Of a stretch of DNA of 17,823 nucleotides, positions 1-7,633 are shown one piece after another. Position 1 is the stretch's first letter. Each line of letters begins with the position of its first letter. The notes below the pieces were generated by a model that worked only from the letters and a program-made list of their open reading frames with translations, had not been told where the DNA came from and ran no database searches. Position numbers and translations under genes: made by a program. This DNA is from Spirochaetota bacterium (GTDB lineage Bacteria > Spirochaetota > Spirochaetia > DSM-27196 > PWMO01): contig JAAAOH010000317.1 in the NCBI GenBank assembly GCA_009908925.1, positions 1-17,823 of the forward strand. Reading direction: 5' to 3'.

Positions 1-907
1 CTTCCTCGGCGGCCTCGACGTCACCCTCCTCGTAGTGCTCCATGCCGTCCTCTACGAGACCGCGGAAGGAGCGACGGTCTTCGAGGTAGCCGACATATCC
101 CTCAACGAGGCGTTCCTGATTGACCCACTGCACGGCCTCCTGCTCCACGGCTCGGACGTTCTCGCCCATGGCCGCGTTCGGCTCGAGGGCGTTCATGGCG
201 TCCCAGAGGACGCGGTTGATGTCGCGGTCCTCCGTATTCAGCAGATACGACACCACGCCCCAGGCCTGAGGATAGAACACGTCGAGGCGACTGCGGGCCT
301 CGGCCACGCCGATACGGAGCAATTCGTCGAAGGGAATGGGCTCCTCGCCCGAGCTCCCGTCGAGGATGGACTTGAGGGTGTCGAGCCAGGTCAGGTTCTC
401 CCGATACACCGCCTGCCCGGTGGACGGATCGTAGTCGATCTCCTCGAAGTAGACCGCGAACCCTTCCCTCAGCCACAGTGGCGGGTTGGCGATGAAGGTC
501 CGGAGGTACTGTATGAACGCCTGGTGATTGAGCGAGTAATCGTACTCGGCATCCTCGCGGAAGTACCCCACGAGCTCGCTGCGCGCGAGGTTGCCGTAGT
601 GAAGGTAGATGAAGTCCTCGCGGGTCTCGTCGATGGTGTTTCTCAGGAAGGTATCATAGGCGTCCCTGGAGGCGAAAATGCGCACACGCATGCGGTCGGG
701 CAGCTCACCGAGCTCGAAGTGGAAGTAATCGTTGAAGATCTCGACGGTGGCCTCGAGACGTTCGGCGGTCTGCTCCGCGTGATTCCTGCTGACCTCGGAG
801 ACGACCCGATAATGCTCGGTCTGTGCTTCGAACTGTCCGCCACTCTGGGCCGGCAGGGTCGAGGATATTACGAGGAGTCCCGCGAAAACCATTGCGATGC
901 GTCTCAT
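1..907 (-). CDS. Secreted gluzincin-like (DUF1570-type) protein with degenerate zinc motif, 3' end outside window
   Basis: The gene runs off the left edge; about 302 N-terminal residues are visible. The start ATG (907-905) has a good GGAGG ribosome site seven bases upstream. Residues 1-21 look like a signal peptide (MRRIAMVFAGLLVISSTLPAQ), so export is likely. The next part reads like the collagenase-like or DUF1570 peptidase domain: an 'ADRMRVRIF'-like strand near 70, then a helix SLNHQAFIQYL (125-135), then PPLWLREGFAVYFEE (142-156). In active relatives the helix carries HExxH and WLxEGxAxYxE supplies the third zinc ligand (here E148). Here HExxH has become H128-Q-A-F-I132, so the catalytic Glu and second His are gone. 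The last visible residues (HYEEGDVEAAEE) suggest a TPR begins. It is probably the last known gene of the 3046-to-1 minus-strand set, 58 bases after the Asp23 gene. Peptidase activity is doubtful; a structural or binding role is inferred. Confidence 0.7.
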   Translation of the reverse strand, partial: MRRIAMVFAGLLVISSTLPAQSGGQFEAQTEHYRVVSEVSRNHAEQTAERLEATVEIFNDYFHFELGELPDRMRVRIFASRDAYDTFLRNTIDETREDFIYLHYGNLARSELVGYFREDAEYDYSLNHQAFIQYLRTFIANPPLWLREGFAVYFEEIDYDPSTGQAVYRENLTWLDTLKSILDGSSGEEPIPFDELLRIGVAEARSRLDVFYPQAWGVVSYLLNTEDRDINRVLWDAMNALEPNAAMGENVRAVEQEAVQWVNQERLVEGYVGYLEDRRSFRGLVEDGMEHYEEGDVEAAEE

Positions 908-943
908 CACCTTACCTCCATGCTCTCTATGAGTGTCGGCACG

Positions 944-955
944 TTACCCGGGTAA
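944..955. promoter_or_regulatory. 12-bp perfect palindrome in intergenic gap
   Basis: TTACCCGGGTAA is a perfect 12-base palindrome in the 58-base gap between the Asp23 gene stop and the start of the gluzincin-like gene. It lies about 37 bases before that start. It has no loop and no T-run, so it looks more like an operator or a chance match than a terminator. No regulator can be assigned. Confidence 0.2.
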
Positions 956-965
956 ACTTCAGGCG

Positions 966-1835
966 CTACTCCGGCGTCTCGGTCACGTTGCTCACGATGA
1001 TATTCAGCTCTTTGATGATGATCCCCGTGAACTTCTCGATATTCTCGATGGTGTAACTCTGCATATTGTGCAGGGTGACCGCGAGCGGGCTGCCAAAGGG
1101 TACGTCGAGGAAGACCGTGATACGATACCCGGTCGGCTCGTTCTTGACCTGCACCTTTCGAATGCTCGTCTCGGGGGCGTACTCGTCTATGCAGTGCATT
1201 ATCATCTGACTGAGCGCCGCCTCCGAAATGGTTACGCGGCCCTTGCTGCTGAAGTCCGGGCGCACGACGCTTTTCTCATAGATCTCCTGCTGCCTGAACA
1301 GGCCCATCCCCTTGCGCCAGAGAATACGTACCGAATCCGCCATCGTGCGGGGGTAGTTTCTGCGCACTTCGATCGAGGGGACGGGGATGACGTGGCTTCC
1401 CTGCACCCGGCGATAGTTGATGGCGGTGCCTATCTCATCGGCGGTGGCGATATCCTCGATACGTACGATGCGTGACGGTGTGGGGAGCTTGAGCGCCTCC
1501 GCGATCTTATACACCATCCGCTCCGAGGTCCCGATGATGAGCACCCGCTTGAAGTTCTCCCGCTCGAGGGCGTGTCGGACGGCACGGCGATGCTCTTTGT
1601 CGGTGAAGAGCGCGGTCTTGACCGCGGCGAGGTAGGCCTTCTCCCGCTTTGCCGACTTACCCGCGATGATTTTCTGATCCCGGATCAGCAGGCCGTCGTC
1701 GATAAGGAGATCGATGCTATATTTCTGCATTATGAGCTTCGCCCGGAAGCTCTTTCCGGTGCCGCTCTTCCCGACGAGGGCAAACACACGAATGCCGCGA
1801 AATCGCCAGATAATCTTGCCGAGAAACCTGATCAT
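966..1835 (-). CDS. P-loop NTPase fused to C-terminal Asp23/Gls24 domain
   Basis: A 289-residue protein with two parts. Residues 14-180 form an NTPase-like module: strand VFALVG and Walker A GKSGTGKS (22-29), then LLIDDGLLIRD (43-53) and a later strand RVLIIGTSERM (97-107). It resembles small nucleotide or nucleoside kinases. Residues 197-286 match the Asp23/Gls24 alkaline-shock/envelope-stress family: KGRVTISEAALSQMI, a central ITVFLDVPFG strand, then the conserved helix-strand end of TIENIEKFTGIIIKELNIIV. No signal peptide or clear membrane segment is seen, so it is probably cytosolic. I chose the ATG at 1835, 11 bases after the upstream pseudouridine synthase stop; the reading frame stays open further upstream but that would overlap the neighbour's coding end. 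GGAAGA lies directly before it. Function is unknown; the Asp23 part suggests an envelope or stress-linked role, the P-loop a nucleotide-controlled one. Both roles are inference. Confidence 0.75.
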   Translation of the reverse strand: MIRFLGKIIWRFRGIRVFALVGKSGTGKSFRAKLIMQKYSIDLLIDDGLLIRDQKIIAGKSAKREKAYLAAVKTALFTDKEHRRAVRHALERENFKRVLIIGTSERMVYKIAEALKLPTPSRIVRIEDIATADEIGTAINYRRVQGSHVIPVPSIEVRRNYPRTMADSVRILWRKGMGLFRQQEIYEKSVVRPDFSSKGRVTISEAALSQMIMHCIDEYAPETSIRKVQVKNEPTGYRITVFLDVPFGSPLAVTLHNMQSYTIENIEKFTGIIIKELNIIVSNVTETPE

Positions 1836-1846
1836 TCTTCCATATT

Positions 1847-3046
1847 CTATTGATTGTCGGGCTCTTTGTATACGAGGCCCGAAAGTGACTCTGAGAGGGC
1901 GGTGCATGAAAGCGCCGCATCGAGCTCAGCAGCCGCTGTGGAAGCCGTGCCCCCGGCCCCCGTCCCGCGCTCGCCCTTATGTGCGTTCCGGAGGCCAATG
2001 CGTGCCTCTAGCTGCTTCCGCCGTTCTCGGCCCGGCGGGGCGCAGATGACACGTGCAGGAAAGATTTCATCGGGTTCCCGATTGATGAGAACCGCCGCGT
2101 GCAGGAAATAGGTGTCCGGCGGGATGGCTGTCCCTTTCCCGCCTCGGTCGGCACGGCCGGCCCCGCCGGGGGCGCGGTTGACGCGACCGCCGCGTTCCCC
2201 GCCCCCTCCATACTTGGTATCACCGAGGAGCGGGTATCCGTGCGCCTCGGCCTGCGCCCGGATCTGGTGGGTTCGTCCCGTTTCGATGCGGATGAGAGCC
2301 AGCGTCACCTCTGCTCCCCCCTGCGCCGCGGCCGACCCGCCGGCAAGCGGCGCCACAACCGTCCGTGCCGGCCGGCCCGCGTCCTCCGCGCCGTCGACGG
2401 CCCGCGTGACGTTGTGCGACCGGTCGCGTTCGAGGATGTCCCCCCAGGCCTCGATCCCGTGCAGACGTCCCGAAAGCAGAGCGAGGTAGCCCTTCTCGAG
2501 TCGGCCGGTGCGCAGTAGCTCGGAGGCTCGCTGCGAGCCGCGGAGAGACCGCGGGAAGAGCATGAGACCCGACGTGTTGCGGTCGAGGCGGTGAATGGGG
2601 CCGGGTCGAAAGGAAATACTCTTCCGCGCCCCGCCCTCGAGGTAGGGCCTGAGCGCCGCAAGAAGTCCGTTTCGACCGTGGACGGGCATCCCGGCGGGCT
2701 TGTCGATAGCGAGGAGGTGCTCGTTCTCGTACACGACGCGGTCGGCGAGGTCCGCGGGGATTGTGGCGGCGACCCCGCCGGCCGCGCCGGCGTCGGTGCC
2801 GCCGTGCGGAGTGCCGTTCCCGCGACCGCCCGACGGGGCAAGCTCTTCGGGCAGCTCGAGGACGTCGCCGCGCTCTATCCTGTAGGAGGCCGCCCGCCGT
2901 CGGCCGCCTACACGAATTTCTCCCTTGCGAACCAGGGTGTAGATGCGATTCAACGAAACCTGGGGGAGAAGGCGGCGCAGTATCCGGTCGAGCCGTCGGC
3001 CTTCGTCATGCTCGCCGAGGGGGAGGGATGTCCGTGCTGGGCTCAC
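1847..3046 (-). CDS. RluC/RluD-family 23S rRNA (or related) pseudouridine synthase
   Basis: A 399-residue protein that isomerises uridine to pseudouridine in structured RNA, probably 23S rRNA. An S4 RNA-binding domain lies at about 15-67 (EGRRLDRILRRLLPQVSLNRIYTLVRKGEIRV region). The catalytic domain starts near 103 with VVYENEHLLAIDKPAGMPVHG and carries the signature HRLDRNTSG (152-160) with catalytic D155. Later motifs RIETGRTHQIRAQAEAHGYPLLGDTKYG and FLHAAVL are typical. The start is a GTG immediately preceded by an in-frame TGA (3049-3047), so the gene cannot extend further; a GAGAGA sequence lies just upstream. Unusual are three Gly/Ala/Arg-rich low-complexity stretches: the linker 72-92, an insert before the FLHAAVL motif, and a tail of about 50 residues at the C-terminus. 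Which uridine it modifies cannot be told. It is first in the minus-strand set with the Asp23 and gluzincin-like genes and divergent from the YuiD-type gene. Confidence 0.9.
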   Translation of the reverse strand: MSPARTSLPLGEHDEGRRLDRILRRLLPQVSLNRIYTLVRKGEIRVGGRRRAASYRIERGDVLELPEELAPSGGRGNGTPHGGTDAGAAGGVAATIPADLADRVVYENEHLLAIDKPAGMPVHGRNGLLAALRPYLEGGARKSISFRPGPIHRLDRNTSGLMLFPRSLRGSQRASELLRTGRLEKGYLALLSGRLHGIEAWGDILERDRSHNVTRAVDGAEDAGRPARTVVAPLAGGSAAAQGGAEVTLALIRIETGRTHQIRAQAEAHGYPLLGDTKYGGGGERGGRVNRAPGGAGRADRGGKGTAIPPDTYFLHAAVLINREPDEIFPARVICAPPGRERRKQLEARIGLRNAHKGERGTGAGGTASTAAAELDAALSCTALSESLSGLVYKEPDNQ

Positions 3047-3075
3047 TCACCAAGTCTCTCACGGGAAGCGCGCGC

Positions 3076-3104
3076 TTGACAAACCACCCGCCGCCCCAAA
3101 GAAT
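3076..3104 (+). promoter_or_regulatory. Candidate sigma70-type promoter for the YuiD-to-DUF429 gene run
   Basis: A perfect -35 TTGACA (3076-3081) is followed after 17 bases by AAGAAT (3099-3104), four of six matches to TATAAT. It lies in the 56-base divergent gap before the long plus-strand gene run. Transcription would start near 3111, next to the second in-frame ATG (3112) of the YuiD-type gene, giving a nearly leaderless message. The weak -10 keeps confidence low. Confidence 0.3.
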
Positions 3105-3591
3105 GAAGTCAATGGAACCGCATGGAGAAGGTGCGCTGTACGAGCTGTTCGCAGGACCGGTGTTTCTATCGGCCTTCTTCAGCTGGTTTCTCGCCCAGGT
3201 ATTGAAAGCCGTTATCGAGACGCTGCGGAGCCGGACCTCGGGTTCGAAAGACGTGGCGCAGACCATATTCTGGAAGACCGGCGGCATGCCCTCGAGTCAT
3301 GCCTCCCTGGTGACCTCCCTGGCGACCTCGATGGGGTTCGAGTACGGACTGTCTTCACCGTTGTTTACTCTGTCGCTCTTCTATGGGATACTCATTATAC
3401 GTGATGCCCTGGGTGTCCGTCGGGCTGCGGGTTCGCAGGCACAGGCGCTCAACCGGCTCGGGCTCGAGCTTCGGGACAAGGTGGGTATCCGCTTCAGAGC
3501 CGTGCGGGAGATCAACGGACACACCCCTGCCGAGGTTTCGGTCGGCGTGCTGCTCGGGTTCTTCATCGCCACCGGTTTCAGCCTGCTGTAG
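3103..3591 (+). CDS. Divergent PAP2 (YuiD/DUF212) family membrane protein
   Basis: A 162-residue inner-membrane protein of the YuiD/DUF212 family, which is distantly related to PAP2 phosphatases and vanadium haloperoxidases. Family motifs are clear: GGMPSSHASLV (60-70), IIRDALGVRRAAGSQAQALN (98-117) and NGHTPAEVSVGVLLG (138-152). These match the phosphate-binding Ser/His, Arg and His positions of the PAP2 fold. Hydrophobic segments lie at about 15-36, 66-80, 88-105 and 145-162, and the length is normal for the family. The reading frame is open far upstream, but that stretch is antisense to the pseudouridine synthase. ATG 3103 is used; ATG 3112 is equally possible and fits the candidate promoter better. 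No good ribosome site precedes either. Substrate is unknown. It is eight bases upstream of the 520-residue membrane protein gene, so it probably shares its transcript with the Rnf genes. Confidence 0.85.
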   Translation: MKSMEPHGEGALYELFAGPVFLSAFFSWFLAQVLKAVIETLRSRTSGSKDVAQTIFWKTGGMPSSHASLVTSLATSMGFEYGLSSPLFTLSLFYGILIIRDALGVRRAAGSQAQALNRLGLELRDKVGIRFRAVREINGHTPAEVSVGVLLGFFIATGFSLL

Positions 3592-3599
3592 CGAGCCCA

Positions 3600-5162
3600 A
3601 TGAATCGTCACGGTTTTGACTGGCGCGGCCCGACCCTGATCGGGTGTATGCTTCTCATTTATTTCTCCTCCTCCACGGCCTTCCTTCTGTTCATGCCGCA
3701 GACGCAAAGCAGCAACTCGCCGACCTGGAGCGGGTTCTACAGCCTCCTCGTTCCGCGTTCCGAAGAGCGCCCCGGCCTGGTTCCCGCCCTCCGCGCAGAG
3801 GGATTCGAAGACGTCCTGAGCCGGGGGACGGTAACCGTACGCATTTCCGACTTCAGCGGCCTCGAGGAGGTCGCCCTCACCGATCTCGACGAGCGACTTG
3901 CGCCGATGGACCCGCGGTGGGATCCCTTTCTGCGCGAACTGCCCGAGCTTTTCAGCGGCGGGCCCGGCGGTCGGTATAAGATCCTCTACCTCCGCTCGGG
4001 GGCTCCCATCGGCGAGGTCCGCAGGCGCGTCCGGGATGCCGTAGAGGCCGCGGGCGGGATCGCCGGCTGGGAACTGGCGGAGTCTCGGAGCCCGGTGCGA
4101 GTCGTCTATCTCCTGGGGTTCGCGGCCGTCGTCGCCGCTGTGCTCATTCTCTCCGGGCGTACCCGCCGAGCGGCTGCAGCCGGCGCGGTGCCCTGGCTCG
4201 GGACCGTCGCCTGGGGAGGCGGCGGGACCTTCGTTGCCGCCGCCCTCGTCTATTTCGCCTGGGTGATGTTTGCCGACAGCGGTCGACGCTACCTCGATCA
4301 CCGCCTGCAGTACGGGAACTGGCAGGCAGGACGCCGGGAGCTGCGGCACAGCGCGCTCGTGCTTGCCGCAACCTGGGCGATCGTCCTCGGCGTCCACCCC
4401 GCGGGGAGCATCGAGGTGCTCCTGCCGATTCTCATTTCCAGCCTCGGGCTGGCAGCCTGGAGCGGGCTCTCGGTTGCGGTGGCCGTGTTCAAGCGACGCG
4501 GGCAGGATCACCGCCTGTTCGTGCCGGTTACCCTTCGCGCACAGCCTGCGGCCATTTCCGCGGTGTCCCGCTACGCCACCACCGCGGCGTGGGTCGCCCT
4601 GTTCGTGGTGGCCGCGCCGTTCGCTGCCGCACTCCTGCCGCAGAGCAGCGTCCCGGACATCCCGCGGCCGATGCCCGTTGCCGACGCCGGGGAGATGAAC
4701 CTCGAGACACTCAACGCGCTGGAGGTTTCCGGCGACACGAGGACGGTAAACATCGCCGACTATGTCGCCCATCGCGCCTATCAGGAGGGCTTCGTGTACG
4801 GGGGAAGCTACGGCGTGCCGGCCCCCGGCTCGACGCTGACGCTGTCGCGCTTTCGCGAGGAGGGGGAGCGTACGGTGCGAGAAGAGGAGGTAATGCTGCG
4901 CTACGATCGCGCCTGGCTCGACCGAGTTCTCGTCGGGAATGAGACCGGAATCGGCGCCCTTCTCAGCAATGGAGGCGTGCCCTCGGGGGTTGTGCGAACC
5001 TCCGAACCGGGGGTATACTCCTCCGGTACACACCCGGCGCGTTACAGTCTACAAGCGCTGCTAGCGTTTTCACCATTCCTCTTTCTCAGTATCCGGGTTT
5101 TGATCACGGCAGGGAGTACTGCGCCTACACCCGTGCTTAAACGCAAGAGGCAGGCAGCATGA
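3600..5162 (+). CDS. Uncharacterised multi-pass membrane protein translationally coupled to rnfC
   Basis: I do not recognise this 520-residue protein. It has an N-terminal membrane segment (about 12-32), then a polar domain (about 35-165) likely outside the membrane. That domain has a strand-rich start (TVTVRISDFSGLEEVAL, 77-93) and a KILYLRSGAPIGEVRRRVRDA stretch. A cluster of hydrophobic segments follows at about 167-184, 198-224, 250-266, 270-297 and 325-346. A second polar domain (about 350-480) and a last membrane segment (about 484-503) precede a basic tail. The FtsX-like or MacB-like pattern of membrane segments around a large soluble domain is only a loose resemblance. Its TGA (5160-5162) overlaps the rnfC ATG (5159-5161) as ATGA, so the two are probably translated by coupled ribosomes. 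Together with its place directly before rnfCDGEAB, this makes it a candidate Rnf assembly or accessory factor (inference). The start follows the YuiD-type stop by eight bases and lacks a clear ribosome site. Confidence 0.7.
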   Translation: MNRHGFDWRGPTLIGCMLLIYFSSSTAFLLFMPQTQSSNSPTWSGFYSLLVPRSEERPGLVPALRAEGFEDVLSRGTVTVRISDFSGLEEVALTDLDERLAPMDPRWDPFLRELPELFSGGPGGRYKILYLRSGAPIGEVRRRVRDAVEAAGGIAGWELAESRSPVRVVYLLGFAAVVAAVLILSGRTRRAAAAGAVPWLGTVAWGGGGTFVAAALVYFAWVMFADSGRRYLDHRLQYGNWQAGRRELRHSALVLAATWAIVLGVHPAGSIEVLLPILISSLGLAAWSGLSVAVAVFKRRGQDHRLFVPVTLRAQPAAISAVSRYATTAAWVALFVVAAPFAAALLPQSSVPDIPRPMPVADAGEMNLETLNALEVSGDTRTVNIADYVAHRAYQEGFVYGGSYGVPAPGSTLTLSRFREEGERTVREEEVMLRYDRAWLDRVLVGNETGIGALLSNGGVPSGVVRTSEPGVYSSGTHPARYSLQALLAFSPFLFLSIRVLITAGSTAPTPVLKRKRQAA

Positions 5163-6481
5163 TCGGACGCAAGACCTTCCCCCGCGGGGGAGTTCATCCA
5201 TACGAGCGCAAGTCGCTCTCCGAACATAAGCGAATCTGGAACGCGGCGGTCCCCTCCGAGTGCATCGTGCCGCTGCAGCAGCACATCGGCAAGCCGGCGG
5301 AGGCCCAGGTCGGCCCCGGCGACGAGGTCCGCGAAGGCCGGCTGATCGGCAAGGCGTCCGGTTTCGTAAGTGCGAGCGTCCACTCACCGATCCCCGGGGT
5401 GGTGCGAGAGCTCCGCGAGGTCTATCTTGCGAACGGCCTTGCCACCACCGCCGTCGTCATTGATCTCCAGGGTGAGTTCGACCGCCTCGGCAAGCAGCAG
5501 ATGGCCGCCGAATGGCGCGACCGTGACGTGAAGTCCCTCCTGACCTCGATCCGAAAGAACGGTGTCGTCGGTATGGGCGGTGCAACCTTCCCGACCCATG
5601 TCAAATACACCCTTCCGCAGGGCAAGACCTGCGACTGGATGATCCTCAACGGCGTAGAGTGCGAGCCCTACCTCACGGCAGACCACCGGTTGATGCTTGA
5701 AATGACCGACCAGGTCATCGAGGGCCTCGAAATCGCGGCACGCATTCTCGACGTCGAACATGTTGCGATTGGCATCGAGGAGAACAAGCCGGACGTCATC
5801 GAGGAGATTCGGTCGCGCGTCAAGGAGCGGAGACTCGACTTCCGGGTGGTGATCCTGGAAACCAAGTACCCCCAGGGCGGCGAGAAACAACTGATCAAGG
5901 CGATCACCGATCGCGAGGTTCCCTCCGGCGGGCTGCCGATCGATGTCGGCTGCATGGTATCCAACGCAGGCACCCTGAACGCGGTATACGAGGCGGTCGT
6001 CTTCGACAAGCCGCTCATGGAACGTGTGGTGAGTGTGACCGGCGGGGCGGTGCGCGAACCCGGCAACCTCAAGGCGCGCATCGGGACCACCTTTGGTGAG
6101 CTCATCGAAGAGTGCGGCGGCCTCGCGGAGATCCCGCAGAAGGTGGTTGCCGGCGGACCGATGACCGGCTTCGCCGTCTACGACCTCGACATGCCCCTCA
6201 TCAAGGGGACCTCGGGTATCCTCGCGCTCACCGCGCGGGAGGTCAACGAGGCGCCGCGGACGCCCTGCATCAACTGCGGTCGGTGCATCGCAGCCTGTCC
6301 GATGGGTCTGCAGCCAACGGCGCTGTTCAAGTACATAGATCACGAAGAGTACGAGCCGGCGCGCGCGCTCGGCCTCAGCGACTGCATCGAGTGCGGGGCC
6401 TGCAGCTACGTCTGCCCGGCGCATATCCCGCTCGTACAGGGCATGCGCATCGGCAAGCGGATTGCCCGGAAGAAAGGTTGA
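5159..6481 (+). CDS. rnfC: Rnf electron transport complex subunit C (NADH-site subunit)
   Basis: RnfC is the peripheral subunit of the ferredoxin:NAD+ oxidoreductase; it binds NAD(H) and FMN and carries two [4Fe-4S] clusters. At 440 residues the length is normal. The family start FPRGGVHPYERKSLSE lies at 7-22. The flavin/NADH-binding signature GMGGATFPTHVK is at 138-149, followed by LNGVECEPYLT (163-173) and KYPQGGEKQLI (236-246). These resemble NuoF-type SLBB proteins. Two ferredoxin motifs are intact: Cys 370, 373, 376, 380 and Cys 409, 412, 415, 419, the second as CIECGACSYVCPAHIPL. It begins inside the stop of the preceding membrane protein gene (ATGA overlap), with GAGG about nine bases upstream, and ends three bases before rnfD. 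It lacks the long Ala/Lys-rich C-terminal extension of enterobacterial RsxC. Confidence 0.96.
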   Translation: MIGRKTFPRGGVHPYERKSLSEHKRIWNAAVPSECIVPLQQHIGKPAEAQVGPGDEVREGRLIGKASGFVSASVHSPIPGVVRELREVYLANGLATTAVVIDLQGEFDRLGKQQMAAEWRDRDVKSLLTSIRKNGVVGMGGATFPTHVKYTLPQGKTCDWMILNGVECEPYLTADHRLMLEMTDQVIEGLEIAARILDVEHVAIGIEENKPDVIEEIRSRVKERRLDFRVVILETKYPQGGEKQLIKAITDREVPSGGLPIDVGCMVSNAGTLNAVYEAVVFDKPLMERVVSVTGGAVREPGNLKARIGTTFGELIEECGGLAEIPQKVVAGGPMTGFAVYDLDMPLIKGTSGILALTAREVNEAPRTPCINCGRCIAACPMGLQPTALFKYIDHEEYEPARALGLSDCIECGACSYVCPAHIPLVQGMRIGKRIARKKG

Positions 6482-6484
6482 TCG

Positions 6485-7633
6485 ATGAGTACGCAGGTAC
6501 CACCTGATCAGCAGATCGACAAGGATGCGCTGCGCGAGCAGCTCGTCATCACGAGCTCGCCGCAGTTTCACGATGAGGCCTCGACGGCGCGCATCATGTG
6601 GTCCGTCAGCGCCTGTCTCCTGCCTGCGGCTGCATGGGGCATCTACGTTTTCGGACTTTCAGCGCTCTGGGTGATGCTCGCTTCCACCGTGGCGGCCGCC
6701 GGGACCGAGTACGTCATCGCGACATGGATGGGCCGGGGGAACACCCTCCACGACGGAAGCGCCGTCCTCACGGGTTTTCTGGTGGGTCTCAACATGCCTC
6801 CCGTGATACCGGCCTATATCCCGATCATCGGCTCCGTATTTGCCATCGCCGTGGTCAAGTGGACCTTCGGCGGGCTCGGCAACAACTGGATGAACCCCGC
6901 GCTTGCCGGCCGTGTGTTCGTGTTCTTCTCCTGGACGGGTCACATGACCTCCTGGAAAATGCCGGCGACACTGCCCGCCACCGACGCACAGAGTGGCGCC
7001 ACCATCCTCGGTGCGGTGAAGTCGGGCATCATCGAGACCGGCGGCGCGGTCGGCAACCCCAATCGCTACCTTGACCGCATCGGTTTCCCGCGAAGCGACC
7101 TCGACACCGGCATCACGAGCTGGCTGAACGACGCGATTCTCGGTCCGCTGGGCATCAGTATGCCGGGCGGCTACGTCGACCCTTTCATCGGGAACGTGCC
7201 CGGCTCCATTGGTGAGGTCTCCGCCCTTCTTCTGCTGCTCGGTACCATCTATCTCTTTCAGAAGCGCATCATCACCTGGGAGATCCCCGCTGCCTATTTT
7301 GGCAGCTTCGCCGTGCTGACCTGGCTTTTCGGGGGGCTGCCGCTGGGCACGGGACTGTTCACCGGCGACGTGCTCTTTCATGCCTTCGCCGGCGGGCTGA
7401 TTCTGGGAATGTTTTACATGGCGACGGACATGGTGAGCTCTCCGACGACGTCGAAGGGGATGATCATCTACGGCGCGGGTGCGGGCTTCCTCACCTTTCT
7501 CATCCGGGTCTACGGCTCCTTCCCCGAAGGTGTCTCCCTTGCGATCATCCTCATGAACATCACCGCACCCATGATCAACCGGTATACCCAGCCGAGTATC
7601 TTCGGCAAAGCCGGCGCGGAAGAGGAAGCGTGA
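6485..7633 (+). CDS. rnfD: Rnf electron transport complex subunit D (membrane, covalent FMN)
   Basis: RnfD/NqrB-type inner-membrane subunit, 382 residues. The flavinylation motif SGAT is at 170-173; by family knowledge T173 should carry FMN through a phosphoester bond attached by ApbE. Other conserved parts are GRGNTLHDGSAVLTGFLVGLN (starting at 83), NNWMNPALAGRVF (133-145), GNVPGSIGE (236-244) and the FHAFAGGLILGMFYMATD block (298-315). About nine hydrophobic segments are visible. The stretch between SGAT and GNVPGSIGE is about 60 residues, which I judge long for RnfD and more like NqrB. The start ATG follows the rnfC stop by three bases with AAGAAAGG eight bases upstream. Its TGA overlaps the rnfG ATG by one base (TGATG). 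Confidence 0.96.
   Translation: MSTQVPPDQQIDKDALREQLVITSSPQFHDEASTARIMWSVSACLLPAAAWGIYVFGLSALWVMLASTVAAAGTEYVIATWMGRGNTLHDGSAVLTGFLVGLNMPPVIPAYIPIIGSVFAIAVVKWTFGGLGNNWMNPALAGRVFVFFSWTGHMTSWKMPATLPATDAQSGATILGAVKSGIIETGGAVGNPNRYLDRIGFPRSDLDTGITSWLNDAILGPLGISMPGGYVDPFIGNVPGSIGEVSALLLLLGTIYLFQKRIITWEIPAAYFGSFAVLTWLFGGLPLGTGLFTGDVLFHAFAGGLILGMFYMATDMVSSPTTSKGMIIYGAGAGFLTFLIRVYGSFPEGVSLAIILMNITAPMINRYTQPSIFGKAGAEEEA

Noticed and set aside
35..955. A 306-codon plus-strand frame at the left edge
   Set aside because: The minus strand here encodes a protein with signal peptide, ribosome site and a gluzincin-like core, so the plus-strand frame is its shadow.
2761..3102. Upstream extension of the YuiD-type gene
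   Set aside because: The added residues are Arg/Pro-rich and antisense to the pseudouridine synthase; the family domain begins after 3103.
3381..5033. A 550-codon open frame on the minus strand
   Set aside because: It is antisense to the 520-residue membrane protein gene, has a low-complexity charged composition typical of complementary GC-rich codons, and has no ribosome site or recognisable domain.
5384..6571. A 395-codon minus-strand open frame opposite rnfC
   Set aside because: It is the complement of a clearly conserved gene; long antisense frames are expected at this GC content and codon bias.
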